A DNA stretch of 64,000 nucleotides from Adiantum capillus-veneris (lineage: Eukaryota; Streptophyta; Polypodiopsida; Polypodiales; Pteridaceae). Shown one piece after another: positions 9,951 through 22,230 of this stretch (the stretch's first letter is position 1; each line of letters starts with the position of its first letter). Position numbers and translations under genes: made by a program. The notes below the pieces were generated by a model. That model saw only the letters and a list, made by a program, of their open reading frames with translations, did not search any database and was not told the DNA's origin. The DNA lies in contig CM043960.1 of the NCBI GenBank assembly GCA_014529385.2, positions 28,549,396 to 28,613,395 of the forward strand. Direction: 5' to 3'.

Positions 9951-11007
9951 GGCTCTGAAGGCCAGTTAAGAATAGAGGGATAAGTTCGCATACGTTCACG
10001 GCTCCAAAGTAAAAAATAAACATTTGCGGACACGGAATCCGATGCACGATTTTGGTTCTCTAATTTTAGAAGGAGCTTGGCTTCCAAGACAAAAAATCTA
10101 AACTTAACTCCCTCCTCTTTCTTTCCTAAAAATACTCCTCCTTTCCTAAAATTTCTCTCTCTTTTCTAAAGGGTCAACTCTTATCATTAGATACAATCTT
10201 GAGGCTTAAGTTTCCCATCAACCTATAGTTTTCAAGTGAATAAGGGTCATAATTCATAGTTCAAAAGTCTGATTTTCAATCCGATCGTTCCGTTTGAATA
10301 CATTATGATTTAACAAAATGTGAACCTTAAATATTTGCAAAGTGAATAAAATACTTCTATTGAAAAATATTGGGTATATTACAATGAAGATATTTCTGTG
10401 GAAAGTGATGTGGGGTGCTCTGCCGACGGACGTAAAGATACAAGAAAGAGGAATCGGGTCCGATTGTTGCTCAGGGTGCAGAATAGCTAGTGAAGACCTA
10501 GCCCACTATTTCATGGGATGCCAGGCAATCGGTGGCATGGCTGGGAAAACATGCAAGTGAATTCAAAGAACATGGAAAATTAAGTTCTTCAAGAATGATC
10601 TGTTCTTTGGTAGTAACGGGTTGGGAAGTCCTTCTCTTCTTGTCTGCACTCAAATAATCAGGTACTACTTCTTTCACCATATTTGGCAAGCAAGGAACCG
10701 CCGCATGTTTGAGGGGGATCTGGCTATGGCAAGCTTTTGTCAAATCATACAAGAAAGCAGAGTAACGATCCACATGATCGGAGGTAAACAAGCCTCAGAG
10801 GATTGGTCTAAACAATACATGTCATGATGACATATTGTAATAACTAAAGCCTAGGAGTAGTAGTGGTTTCTCTATCAAGCAAAAAACTTGTAATCCCTTG
10901 ACCCTCAAGGCTCGGTCTAAGCTCGAGGTTGGTGTATATTTTGCTTAATACTATCCACTCACAATTGTGAGTTTTGCACAAAAAAAAAAAGGTTGGAATA
11001 CAAATTA

Positions 11008-11774
11008 TATCCTAGCACTTTTGGTGTTATGTGTGTACTTTTGTTTAATTTTGCTTTGATAGGGGAATATTTAAGTGTTTGGCACAACTAAGTGCTATAT
11101 GATTGGCAAAAGCTAGGCATTACAAGTTCATAAATTGCATGCTGGTAAGAGCAATAAGGTGGAGAACTTGTATAGCCCTCGCCTCCAAATTGTGCATGTC
11201 TAGAGAGCCATCTAATGCATTGACATTAGAGCTAGTGTCATCTACTCCAAATAAGACCAAAAGGGGAAAGCAAGATATTTACTAAGCATTGTTTAAAAGC
11301 AAGTGGAAGGAGATATTTTTAGGTCATTTTATCGAAACAATTGCAATATTACTTAAAAGTTCAATGTCTTTTTGCCAATTGAAGAAATCAATTCTTTGCT
11401 TTCTTGCACAATCTCTAACAGGTACATGAGAGACAATTTTCGAAGACTCAACAATTCTTAGCCTTCCCTAAAGTTACAGAATTTGACAATTTGCGCGTAA
11501 ATTAGTAACGCTTGGTTTTTCATCTCCGTCCTTCCACAAGGATCACGTTGTTCTTGTAGAACCCAATCTTCCAAGTCTTTTGCATCGCCCACCTATTCAC
11601 ATTAGGACCTTGACGAATGGTTTTGGGCCATCAACACAATTTTGAAAAGTCAAGGATAGCTTGAGTCGTTTGTGTGTATTTTGAACCCTCTCATGTATCT
11701 ATTGGGTCATGTGGATGCCCTCGCTCGGATTTTGAGAAGGGCTAGTCTTGTAATTTTTTGTTATGTTAATATAG
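11008..11774. other. Unassigned sequence between LINE copies
   Basis: No intact ORF, RNA gene or terminal repeats are seen. The right part (from about 11690) probably belongs to the LINE-like tail ending at 11816. Confidence 0.4.
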
Positions 11775-11816
11775 CATCACTCACTTCTATGAGTTTTGCA
11801 AAAAAAAAAAAAAAAT
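11775..11816 (+). mobile_element. LINE-like 3' tail with degenerate hairpin
   Basis: CACTCACTTCTATGAGTTTTGC is followed by about 15 A residues. It matches the LINE tail at 10957-10990 (CACTCACAATTGTGAGTTTTGCAC plus A-run) except for changes in the loop. The 5' extent and TSD could not be set. Confidence 0.55.
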
Positions 11817-11836
11817 GCTTTGGATATTTATGCCCT

Positions 11837-12040
11837 TGTTGGCATTAGTGCAGAGAAATGCACACGGCTTGGAGAAGATGAAGGAAGCTCAAGGCACACA
11901 ATAGAGAGTGTGTTACTTAGTGTGCAATGGAATGCTAGATAGTCCTAGAGTGATGAGCGTATATACAATGCTCAAGGGAAAAAATGCCCCGGCGGTCCTA
12001 GTGTGTACATACACATCACTACCACATGTATATGGTAACA
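11837..12040 (-). repeat. 3' LTR of the Copia element
   Basis: A 204-bp LTR. Compared with its partner it lacks a stretch of about 20 bp (the CCTCCTAAAGAGGG region at about 16868-16881) and has scattered substitutions. It contains GTATATACAATGC, the mirrored counterpart of the LTR TATA region. Confidence 0.9.
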
Positions 12041-12055
12041 AATCCCCCCTGGAGT
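12041..12055 (-). promoter_or_regulatory. Polypurine tract of the Copia element
   Basis: The minus strand reads CTCCAGGGGGGATT immediately before the 3' LTR, the expected position for plus-strand DNA priming. Confidence 0.75.
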
Positions 12056-12114
12056 GATGCGGTGAATGAGAGCTGGCACATGAGTAAAGGGAAGTGTCAT
12101 GCTGTGAGGACATG

Positions 12115-15100
12115 ATCAGTCCACAAAGGGGAGTAAGCCCAAAGCTTTGCGGAAAGCTTAAAACTTCTCACGAGACAATGCCTTTGTGAAAAGATCTGCA
12201 AGGTTATCCTGTGTTGGCACATAAGCCAAGCTGATCTCTCCTGCTGAGAGCCTCTCCCTGACATAGTGGTAATGCACCTCAATGTGCTTTGTGCGAGCAT
12301 GAAAAAGTGGGTTCCTTGCAACTGCCAATGCGCTAGACTGTCAGTGTAGATAGTGTTGGCAGTGTCCTATCCAACACCCAAATCAGCCATAAGGCGTCTG
12401 AGCCATACACACTCAACCGTAGCTGTGAAGACTGCCCTATACTCAGCCTCACAACTCGAAGTGGCCACAGTAGGTTGTTTCTTACTCAACCATGATCTAT
12501 ACATGAACTGCCAAGCATGAAACAAAAGCCACTTGTGGACACTCGCGTGTCAAAACAACCAGCCCAATCTGAGTCCGAAAAAGCATGTAAGTCTGGCGGC
12601 AATGATCCCCCTTGGGGTAGAACAAGCCAATATGTAAAGTGCCACTAAGGTAGCGGAAAATCCTCTTGACAGCCTTCCAATGCATAGACCCTGGGCTATG
12701 CATAAATCTGTTGACCTGTGAGACTACAAACTGAATATCTAGCCTCGTGTTGCATACATAAATGAGGCAGCCAACAGCAGTTTGGTAAAGACTGACATCA
12801 GCAGGATCACCAGCATCATGTAGACTCAACTTAAACCTGTTTCCATGGAAGTGGCAATAGGTTTGCAATCCTCAAGTCCAAACTTACATAGCAATGTCTC
12901 TATGTAACTTTTCTGACACAAGGCAATACCACCATCACACTGCTTAAACTGTATACCCAAGTAATGATGCAATAGCCCCAAATCTTTCATCTTGAAAGTA
13001 GCATTCAAATCAGCCTTAAATTCAGCAATATGTCTCTCATTTGGTCCAGTGATCAGCAAATCATTGACATAAAGAACCACAATGAGAAGTATATCACCCT
13101 CACGCTTTACATACAATGTGCTTTCTGTTGGACTGTTATGAAAGCCTCGTTTAACCAAATGAGTGTCAGCTTTCTATACCAAGCACGAGGAGATTGCTTC
13201 AACCCATACAAATCCTTCTTACATCGGCACACTTTGTCCTCTTGTCATTTTATGGCAAAACCGTGAGGCTGCGTTACATAAACTTCCTCAAATATGTCAC
13301 CATTCAAGAAAGCAGTAACAATGTCTGATTGATGTACATCCCAACCAAAATGAGCTGCCAATGCACATAGAAAACGCACAGTAGTCATACGACAAGTGGG
13401 AGCAAAAGGCTCTTCATAATCTGTCTTTTTGCTATGCATAACCCTTTGCAACAAGTCGAGCCTTATGGCGATCGATCTCACCATCCGGGTGGAGTTTCAA
13501 CTTATAAACCCACTTCATACCAATGGCCTTTTTGCCAAGAGGAAAATCACATAAATTCCATGTGTCATTTTCTATAAGTGCATCATATTCTGATTGCATG
13601 GCAGCCATCCAATTTTCTGAATTCTGTGCTTCATCAAAAGACAGAGGCTCCTCAACATCATGTAAGCTAGACACAGCCAAAGCATAACAATCTGATGCAT
13701 AAGATGCATGGCGAGAGCCTGAACGAGTACGACTAGACAAAGGTGCATCCAATTTACTGTCACGCAAAGTGTGCACCAGCCATTTTGGCATACCTCTAGC
13801 CTGCTCATTTTCAGCCCTTTCCTCATCAAGCACATCATTCACATCTGCATCAGTAATAGGCTGATCTATAACATTTTCAGGAACCCCCATAGGCTGTACA
13901 TTTGTCTCATTGGAAATTACATTCATATTTCCACCACTGAAAAGAGGCAGCAATGTGTCATAAATGTCATGTGAGCTTACATTACTATCTCTAGTACATG
14001 ACAGCAAGGGCTGAACAGAATCTTCCACAAACACTACATCCCATGAAACCAGAATACGCTTTGTTTGCGGATGATATAACCTGTAACCTTTGCTTTCAGC
14101 ACTATAACCAACAAAAATACATTTGGCAGCCTTATCATCCAATTTTCTGCACTGTGTTTGTGGCACCAAAGCATATGTCAAACAACCAAAAACACGCATG
14201 TGCTCAATACAAGGCTTTCTATCATGCTATGCTTCATATGGAGTAATAGACTGCAAAGCTTTCGTAGGACACCTGCTAAGTACGTAAGTGGCACACATGA
14301 TGGCCTCAAGCCAAAAAGAATGCGGCAAAGCTTGACTTTTGACCATACATCGTGCCATTTCCGTCAGTGACCTGTTTTTCCTCTCAGAAACACGATTTTG
14401 CTAAGGTGTATAAGGCACTGTACATTGGTGTTTTATCCCACGACTAGCCAGAAATGCATTAAATTCATGAGACATATACTCCCCCCCTCGATCGGAATGG
14501 AGGGTGCCCATAGTACATTTCGAGACATTTTCAGCCATAGCGAGAAATTGTTTGAAGCACATAAAAACTTCGGACTTCTCTTTAAGCGGAAATACCCATG
14601 CATGCCTGGAGTAATCATCAATGAAAGTCACAAAGTACAGGTAATTGCCCAAGGACGGAGTTTGCATGGGCCCACAAACATCACTATGCACAAGCTGCAA
14701 CCTGCATGTGGCCCGAACTGAACCATCGTTTGGAAACTTAGAACGTTGCATCTTACCCAAAATACAGCCTTCACAAACATGTTTGACAGGTGCTTCAAGA
14801 GGCGGCAAAGAAGCAACCATATTAGATTTCTACAAATGCAGCAAACTGGCAAAATTCAGATGACCAAAACGTGCATGCCAATGTTTTGCATCTGAAATAG
14901 CCCTTGAATCTGCAACAGCATTTGTAAAATTTTGTCCACACTTGTCATACAAAGTGAGCTTATACAGCCCACAGCACAAAAGGCCAGATGCAACAATTTC
15001 ATCACCAAAACTGAGATCATGAAGTGTACATCTCTCATCCACAAATTTGACTACAAGACCAAGTCTAGCAAGTGCGGATAGAGACAAGAGATTCTTCTTG

Positions 15101-16395
15101 ATCCCAGATACATAAAGTGCATCAACGAGTGTGAAGGAATTGTCATTTGCAGCAGTAAGCACAATCTTTCTAACTCCCTGAACCAGATAAGAGGCATTGT
15201 TGGCACAAGTGACTGAATTCCCATGAGGGACAGACTCGAGAGAGGTGAACAATTCACGATGTGAGGTAATGTGCTTTGTAGCACCACTGTCGAAATATCA
15301 CACATGTGAATCTGCAGCAACTGACAAGCATGCATCATGGACAGCAGGATTGTAAGTGCACTCTGTGCTAAAAGCCCATTCTGCATAAACATCAACATTA
15401 CAGTCTCCTTTCATAGAAGACTCAACAATGGCTGCATTTGTAGTGGAACCAGCATTTGCAGTGGAACCACCCTCTTTCTTCTTAGCCTCTTTAACCTTCA
15501 ACTTAGGACACTACTTGATCAAGTGATCATTAGCTTTACAATAATGGCAACGCATCTTCTTTTTGCCTTTATCACCAGAATTGCCAGGCGAAGTGCTACC
15601 AGCAGAAGCATTAGGAGCAGAAGTTTTGCCACTCGCAACAGAACCATAAGAAGTGGTTGCATTGTTGTTACCACCCTTTCTTTGAGAAGCAATAAAAGCT
15701 TGTTCAACTGCACGCTGTCTAGTCCTGTTTTTTCTGGAAAGTGACTCTTGCAATAGCAATGTGCATAATGCATCAAACTTGACAACTATTGGATTTCCTT
15801 GGGTCATAAGTCTCCAAGTACTAGCAAAAGTCTGGTAAGAAACTGGTAAGGCAAAAAGAACAGTCTGCACAAGGGAACTGTCTGAAATGACTTCACCTGC
15901 AGAAATAAGCTGCTCATTGATATCCTTGACACTAGCAAGGAAAGTGTCCAAATCATCTTCCTCATGCATAATCTTCGACTCCAACTCTTTACGGAGCAAA
16001 GCAATTTTAGCCTCATTGTGACTTGCATAAAGACCTGCTAGAATATCCCAAGCCTGTTTTGTAGATTTTGCTGAACGAATGTGAGGAACAATGGTGCGCT
16101 TCAAAGACAACGCAATCAATGCATGAGCCTGCGCATCCTTTACATCCCAATGAGCTTGTTCTGCCGTAGGCAAAACAACTCTAATAGCAGCAATCCTTGC
16201 AGCAAGACCTGCAACATTCTCAACATCGCCTACATCCTCAAAACCAGGACATACATCAATGCCCTGCACAATATTCCAGACGCCCTTTGACACAAGAATG
16301 TGTTGCATCATATAAGCCCACATAGGGTAATTGTCCCCATCCAACCTGTCCTCAGCAGCAAACACCTTGAACACATCTGTGTTGTTGTCAGCCAT
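12115..16395 (-). pseudogene. Copia gag-pol polyprotein, disrupted
   Basis: It starts at ATG 16395 (MADNNTDVFKVF). Gag carries LDGDNYPMWAYMM and a knuckle CHYCKANDH near 15515-15553, whose spacing is broken by a TAG stop. The protease motif DSGATKH lies near 15271-15292, with TGA just upstream where the related copy has TGG (Trp). Integrase shows HARFGHLNF/CEGCILGK, then FIDDYSRHAWVFPL and HSDRGGEY. RT has FLNGDIFEEVYVTQPHGF, but the catalytic box is YVNDLL (about 13057-13075) instead of YVDD. RNase H ends with a KHIEV-type block near 12250. There are at least five in-frame stops or shifts, so this is a dead copy. Confidence 0.88.
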
Positions 16396-16699
16396 GGTAA
16401 ATGTTGCACCCGATGTGAAAATTGTCCGAAAATAGGATAAATGGAACGGGAACAAGATGTGCTATATAGCACAAACCGTAGAAGACTGTAAGACACCTGT
16501 TATGGAAAAATTGGCACTGACAGAAATTCTGCACAAAATGACGAAATTGCCTGTGCAGACCTACCTGTAGTGGAAACGAAGGCCGAAATGAGCCCGAAGT
16601 TTTTGTCGACCTGCGAACGCTTGCCAAACCTCACTGAAATTGGAGAAAGTGAGCAGGTGTGTGCTGGAGTAGCTGGCGACTAAGCCCGGGAGGACGTAA

Positions 16700-16714
16700 C
16701 CTGCTCTGATACTA
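16700..16714 (-). promoter_or_regulatory. Primer-binding site, tRNA-iMet type
   Basis: The minus strand reads TAGTATCAGAGCAGG just inside the 5' LTR, one base from the usual TGGTATCAGAGC complement of initiator tRNA-Met. Confidence 0.8.
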
Positions 16715-16716
16715 AT

Positions 16717-16943
16717 TGTTGGAATTAAGGTTGCAGAGAAACGCACACAGCTTGGAGAAGACGAAGGAAGCTCAAGGCACACAATAGAGAGTGTGTTACT
16801 TAGTGTGCAATGGAATGCTAGATAGCCCTAGAGTGATGGGCGTATATACAATGCTCGAGGGGAAAAACCTCCTAAAGAGGGAAAAAATGCCCCGATGGTC
16901 CTAGTGTGTTCACACACATCACTACCACATGTATATGGTAACA
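16717..16943 (-). repeat. 5' LTR of the Copia element
   Basis: A 227-bp LTR bordered by the primer site on one side and the TSD copy GCCCT on the other. On the minus strand, TATATACGCCCATCACTC is the likely promoter region. Confidence 0.9.
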
Positions 16944-16948
16944 GCCCT

Positions 16949-17869
16949 TGCATGGCTCCCTTCAAAACAATCTAGAGCCTCCTTAGAGAGATCTTCCTCA
17001 GATACATGCACCTATAAATGCATTTAATTTAATCCATTTCGAAGAGCCCCTCACTTCACACTCTTGAAAATACCCAAATTCTTCTTAGCTCTATACCTAT
17101 TGAGCATATTCTACAAACATTACGATCCAAGAGACATCATTTGGAGCTCATCCACAACTTCTTGTTCTTTTGAAAGTACACCAAAGTTGTTCACCAAAGC
17201 ATTTATAAATGTATTGCGTGATGCTTTCTTCCAAGAGGCCCTCAATAACCACCTCATTATGGATGTTTTTGTTCATGTCAACTTCTATATCTATACTACA
17301 TGTAATGGAGCTTAAAATTCTCAAGGAAGGAGAGCGCCTCCGGTTGTCACTTAGTGGTTCTCTTCAAAGAAACTTTGCAAAACAAAAGTGAAGGGTTAGA
17401 TTTAAAATGCAAAAGTAAAGGGTAACATTGCAAGAAGCAACACACTTTTGAAAATGTAAAGTCAATATATTTTCTACTTTGCATTCAGTTTAAATGTACA
17501 TAACAACAAAGGAATAATTTTAGTGAAGATTTTATTATTGGCTTTCTAAAAGAAGCCTTAGAGATGTGTTGTGTTAGGCATACTTTCAATGTTTTCAGTG
17601 ATGAATGAGACTTATCTTAAATGTTATTTTGGTTTTAAAGTATTAAATGAATATTTTTATTTGACCTTTCATTTCACTTTCAGCTTTCATTTCACTTCCT
17701 CACATGAATAGAATGATAAAATGAAGCTTCACCTTGTATAATTCTAGTAAGTTCTATACATACGCACACACAGACACATACACATATATACACACACACA
17801 ATATAAATAAGTAAATATATAATATATGTTAATGAGTTCTTTTTATTTTATATAATAAATTATTTATCT

Positions 17870-17948
<79 letters not shown>

Positions 17949-18283
17949 CAAACCATGGTAAAGAGAACAAAAATTGTTGCAATGATGTCAACACTTCGTT
18001 AAAAAATCCTACAAATTTCAAAAACTTTGCTCGTTTTTTTGGTTTGCTTCTTTGAGGGGACACTCGATTGCATAATAAAAGAGACATTCCCGAATACTGC
18101 TTCACCTTAAATAATTCTAGTTAAACTCAACCTGATGATTTTATCACTTTCTTATTGTTTTAGAAAGCCATTGTGACACTTTCACTTGTCTTTTACACGA
18201 TTTCTTATGGGAGGGACATTAAGTAAGCATTATCTTACGTAGGTCCTTGTGAGAGGATGTCACCACTTGTTTAATATATACGT

Positions 18284-18314
<31 letters not shown>

Positions 18315-18866
18315 TATACATATGCATGCGTCTGTGTGTGTGTGTGTATACTTATTTATTTATTTATATACACATACACGCATATGTATGTGTGTGTATG
18401 TGTGTGTGTGTGTGTGCGTGTGTGTAGGAAAAACTACCAAAATATCCCTCTAATATGTGAAAATTTCCAAAATATCCCTCAATTTTCAAAAAACCCAAAA
18501 ATACCCCAAATATTTTGTCATAAATTCTCTTCAAATTTTTCAAAATCCCCAATTGTGAGAATAAATTTCTCCAATGATAAGAAAAACTTTGTAGCTTTTC
18601 ATAAGAAGACCGATTACCTTTGAATACAAGAAGCTAAAACTAGAATTTGAGTTGGTTATGTAGGCTTTGGAGATGAATTGCTTCATTATTTTTAGACATA
18701 ATATGTATATATATACATACACACATGTACATATGTATGTATGTATGTATGTACACGCGCACACACGCGCACATATATATATAGAGAGAGAGAGCTTTAC
18801 ATCTTAAAAGCAACCATACTTTCAATGAAATATCTATTCATAGAGTCTTGAACTCAAGCACACATT

Positions 18867-18920
<54 letters not shown>

Positions 18921-20208
18921 CTTATGTGTATCATTTCTATATCATTCCAATTTTAGTAGATGCTTCAAATCTTTGAACTAATTTGAGGTTTTTTCTATGA
19001 TGTTAGAATATTCTATAACTTCTTTATTGATGTCAATGGTGGCATCTTCTTTATTGGTGGCATCTTTAAAGTTTCCATAAAGAAGATGCTCCCTACTATG
19101 GATATAATGGTGGAAACTAACAAATTGAGTCCATGAAGTTTCTAAGAGAGAAAGAAATGTAGACCGTGATCCATGCTAAAATGTAAGAAAACAAATTTGA
19201 TGTGATCAAAAGCTAAAGACTAAAGTAGGGTATGATATGCGTACTCTCTAATTTTCAAAGGATATAATGTGCACACAAAAAGACGCTCTCCTACATTGTT
19301 TCAATGTTCGATGTCACATGTAAGAGAGCAGGAGCTAAGCCAAATGATTGGTATGATATAGATTGTGCATAAGGGAATAGTCTCCAGCATGTAAATGGTT
19401 GAATGCAATATGCTCTCACAAAGAGGAACATGCTTTTGTAATTCGGGGAGAGAGGGAGAGAAAAATCAATGGCATGCATGATTTTAGGTCATTGACTTCA
19501 TTTTGCACCACATCCTTTAGTTTAACATAATGGCCAAAACTCTTGCAAAAATAAACAACTAAGCAACCTTATTTTACTTTCAGTTCTATCACATTTAAAG
19601 ATGTAAATGATGTGAAAGTGTAAATGAACAAATAGTGTGAACCTTATTGTACTAAGCTGCTTATGCATTATTGTGATTAGGCGATGATTTAAACCATTAC
19701 TATGCGTGTGCAAAAAACATGCAAGCGTGTCATCTAGAGAGAAACATAGATGGAAGGGTCAATCACATTCTCTTTGAAACTTAAAACTTTCTTGGTACAT
19801 TGGAAACTATGAGCCCTAATCTTTACTTACACAATGTAGCAGTCATTGGTTCTCATCGTTAACAACTTGCTAGCTTACCCAGTTTTTGTACTTCTTGACT
19901 TGGTAGCACTTTTGTCAACCCTAGGTAGACCTAGGAAAAGCTATCCTTCTTATTATATAGGCATTTATGATGTGCACTACTACCATGTCTTTCTCATAAG
20001 AAAGACACAAGGATAGAAGCAAGTAAGAGAGTGGAGTAGAGACATTGAATCCAATTGTGTTCGTATTATTGAAACCAATTCTAGAACCCACTCCGTTTTC
20101 AAAAAATGTTTTATTCACATTGACTTCTCTTAGCACTCATCTCTTCACACCATGGTAACTTATCTAATCTCTATCATCAAGTTTGGTAGCATTGCTAGAT
20201 CGAGATAG
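16949..20208. other. Gene-poor AT-rich stretch with microsatellites
   Basis: No conserved protein or RNA gene is seen on either strand. It contains CA/TA arrays at 17876-17945, CA and GT arrays at about 18285-18310 and 18388-18425, and GT/GA at 18864-18920. A short repeated unit, CCAAAATATCCCTC, lies around 18437-18480. ORFs of repeated Cys-Val or Thr-His are microsatellite artefacts. Confidence 0.6.
17876..17945. repeat. Compound (CA)n(TA)n microsatellite
   Basis: About 15 CA units are followed by about 20 TA units. Confidence 0.95.
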
Positions 20209-20219
20209 AACAAAAGGAA

Positions 20220-20266
<47 letters not shown>

Positions 20267-20396
20267 CCCCAATAGAAGGAGAGCACTCCGAAGTTTGTTG
20301 AACAAAAGCTAGCACCTCATGAAAGATAGTATGAGAATGTCCCAAGATTGGTTTTAAAGTATGCTTTGTATCATCTTACATATAGACCAAAAGGAG

Positions 20397-20440
<44 letters not shown>

Positions 20441-20575
20441 CCACCCCAATAGAAGGAGATCACTCCTAAGTTTGTTGAACAAAGGCTAGCACCTCATGAA
20501 AGATAATGTTTATGAGAAGCTCCCAAGATTGGTTTTAAAGAATTCTTTGCAGCTTCTTACATATATTCATGTTTG
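20209..20575. repeat. Two-copy tandem duplication carrying (TC)n arrays
   Basis: Two units of about 177 bp each contain AAAAGGA(A/G)GAC, then (TC)n, then CCACCCCAATAGAAGGAGA, then GTTTGTTGAACAAA and CACCTCATGAAAGATA. They differ at scattered bases and in array length, so the duplication carried the microsatellite with it. Confidence 0.8.
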
Positions 20576-21778
20576 TTAACATCTATCAAGAGGTTGTGTC
20601 ATGCATCATTTTTAGAAATACAATAGACTATACATGTAGAAAGAGAGTATTGATAGTGTTCTACTTGGAACATAAGATAGACCTATGAGAATACATGTCA
20701 TGTTTCCTTGACCACAGCAAGGCGGGGGTCACATACTAGTCTTACTTAATGGCAAGACACATACTTTGAAGAAAGCAAGAATATATGTGATTAAAAAAAT
20801 GTGCACTCTTAAATGATGCACAGACTCTTAAAACGTTGTCAGGAGTTTTTTGGAGCAAGGGATTGCACATATGTACATACACATGCATGGTGCATCAAAT
20901 AAAAGATTGCCCATTTTCCAGAGCCAGGTGGTTATGTGGGGCCCACATGTGTACAGGTAGGGCAACATGTACATAGTGCATCGATTTTCACTATTACTAG
21001 TACCAGTGTGTTTTTTCTATAATAATGAGGAGTTGGTAGCGCGTAAAACTTCTCGAGGAAGCTATCCGCGGGCCGACGACATGAGGTAAGCAGATGCGTC
21101 AGATGGCATCTAGTGGCGTCAGGAGGCTGAATGGGGTCAATAGTTGCACGTGGATAAGGACGGACACAACGTGGGTGTTTTCTTGTGATAATTATGCAAA
21201 AAGTTCATCATGAGGACCACATTTTGGGGCCACTTCACGTGGTGTCGGGATGCATTATTGACAAAAGTTGAGTGCAAGGTGTACGTATGATGCAAAAAGG
21301 TGACAACTATGCGCTGCGAGGTCAGTTTTTGGCCTGTTCGGGGTCCGTTTGAGGTCATCTAAAAGGCCAAGGGTGCCCAAGTAATAAAGCTAAGTGTGGG
21401 AACTGAAAAAACGGAGAGAAGACCAGAAAAAACGTGGAGAAGAGAGGAGGAACAGCCGCAACTGTGTTTTTGGGGTTTTTGGAGCCTGTTTTGGCCGTAA
21501 ACTACTCATCCGAGGTCGGATTTGAGCACTTTGACATTGTAGACTGGGGTTTTGGGCCGTTTCGGACGCGATGGCGCTGTCCATTTTGCCAAATTCCTCA
21601 CTCTTTTTCTGCTTTTTTGGTTGTGTAAGTTTCTCCTATGAGCGAAGTTTCTGCTCCAATTTGTGATTGTATCTGGTATATTTTACCCATTTTGTGTGAG
21701 CTATTTGCCCCTTGGTGTTGGCCCAAGCTCATTTGTATCTAATTATCAGAAGTTCCCCTCTTTTGAGCTGAGTTTTTT

Positions 21779-21779
<1 letters not shown>
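20576..21779. other. No recognisable gene
   Basis: Mixed sequence. The 21100-21650 part is more GC-rich and has a few short ORFs on both strands with no family resemblance that I can support. Confidence 0.5.

Positions 21780-21813
<34 letters not shown>
21780..21813. repeat. (GT)n microsatellite
   Basis: About 17 GT units. Confidence 0.95.
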
Positions 21814-21815
<2 letters not shown>

Positions 21816-22030
21816 TCTGTGTGGAGTGGGCAAGTGGATAGTCTCTCTCCTCTCACTCCATAGGTGTGTTCCCTGTCTCGGCAAGGTGTGTTGTGTAAGC
21901 CGAGTGGTGCCCCATAGTGTGTGTGTGTATCTTCCCAAGAGTGTGTGTCGGGTCGTTATAGAGGCGTTCTGTGTGTTTCCATCCCGCTCACAACGTGTAC
22001 GGGCATAATGCACACAAATGGAGGGGCGTG

Positions 22031-22131
<101 letters not shown>

Positions 22132-22230
22132 CCTACTACCTAAATACGCTTATTGTAGGAGCTTAGATTGGGGAGGGCAAGGAGGGAATTAGCTCACCTC
22201 CTCGTTCACTTCCTTCCCTTGTACAATTTT

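Larger units (their letters stand above)
8416..10383. mobile_element. Solo LTR (1968 bp) with 5-bp TSD ATGAA
   Basis: It starts TGTGAGGTCCCC and ends GGTATATTACA (TG...CA), and ATGAA lies on both sides (8411-8415, 10384-10388). No second copy of its termini is seen inside, so it is one LTR left after LTR-LTR recombination, or a very small non-autonomous element. Orientation is uncertain. The plus-strand start resembles chromovirus LTR starts, but the best TATA box and CT-rich leader read on the minus strand. Confidence 0.75.
7729..10990 (+). mobile_element. 5'-truncated LINE, split by a solo LTR
   Basis: Flanked by an imperfect TSD: GTTAGAATACAAATTTA at 7712-7728 and GTTGGAATACAAATTA at 10992-11007. 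Coding remnants run 7740-8415 and 10384-10830: a spacer region (RVEQLWDG), then WKPHSKGIYHALM, the zinc-binding RT C-terminus (MKIFLWKVMWGALPT, CCSGC, AHYFMGC) and a last block IIRYYFFHHIWQARNRRMFE. It ends in CACTCACAATTGTGAGTTTTGCAC and an A-run to 10990. Removing 8416-10383 restores the frame as PQYMKIFLWK, so the LINE is the older insertion. The core RT is absent. Confidence 0.85.
11837..16943 (-). mobile_element. Complete Ty1/Copia retrotransposon, defective, TSD GCCCT
   Basis: LTRs at 11837-12040 and 16717-16943 both read TGTTGG...GTAACA on the plus strand. The flanks are GCCCT at 11832-11836 and 16944-16948, an exact 5-bp TSD. Order on the minus strand: 5' LTR, iMet-type primer site, gag, protease, integrase, RT, RNase H, polypurine tract, 3' LTR. 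Total 5107 bp, normal for Copia. Several stops and frameshifts make it non-autonomous now. It inserted just downstream of the LINE-like tail at 11816. Confidence 0.92.

Noticed and set aside
9550-10047. 165-codon minus-strand ORF crossing the LTR TATA box
   Set aside because: It starts upstream of the likely promoter, overlaps the leader, and shows no family motif.
18249-18623. Thr-His and Cys-Val repeat ORFs around CA/GT arrays
   Set aside because: Microsatellite artefacts with no supporting codon pattern.
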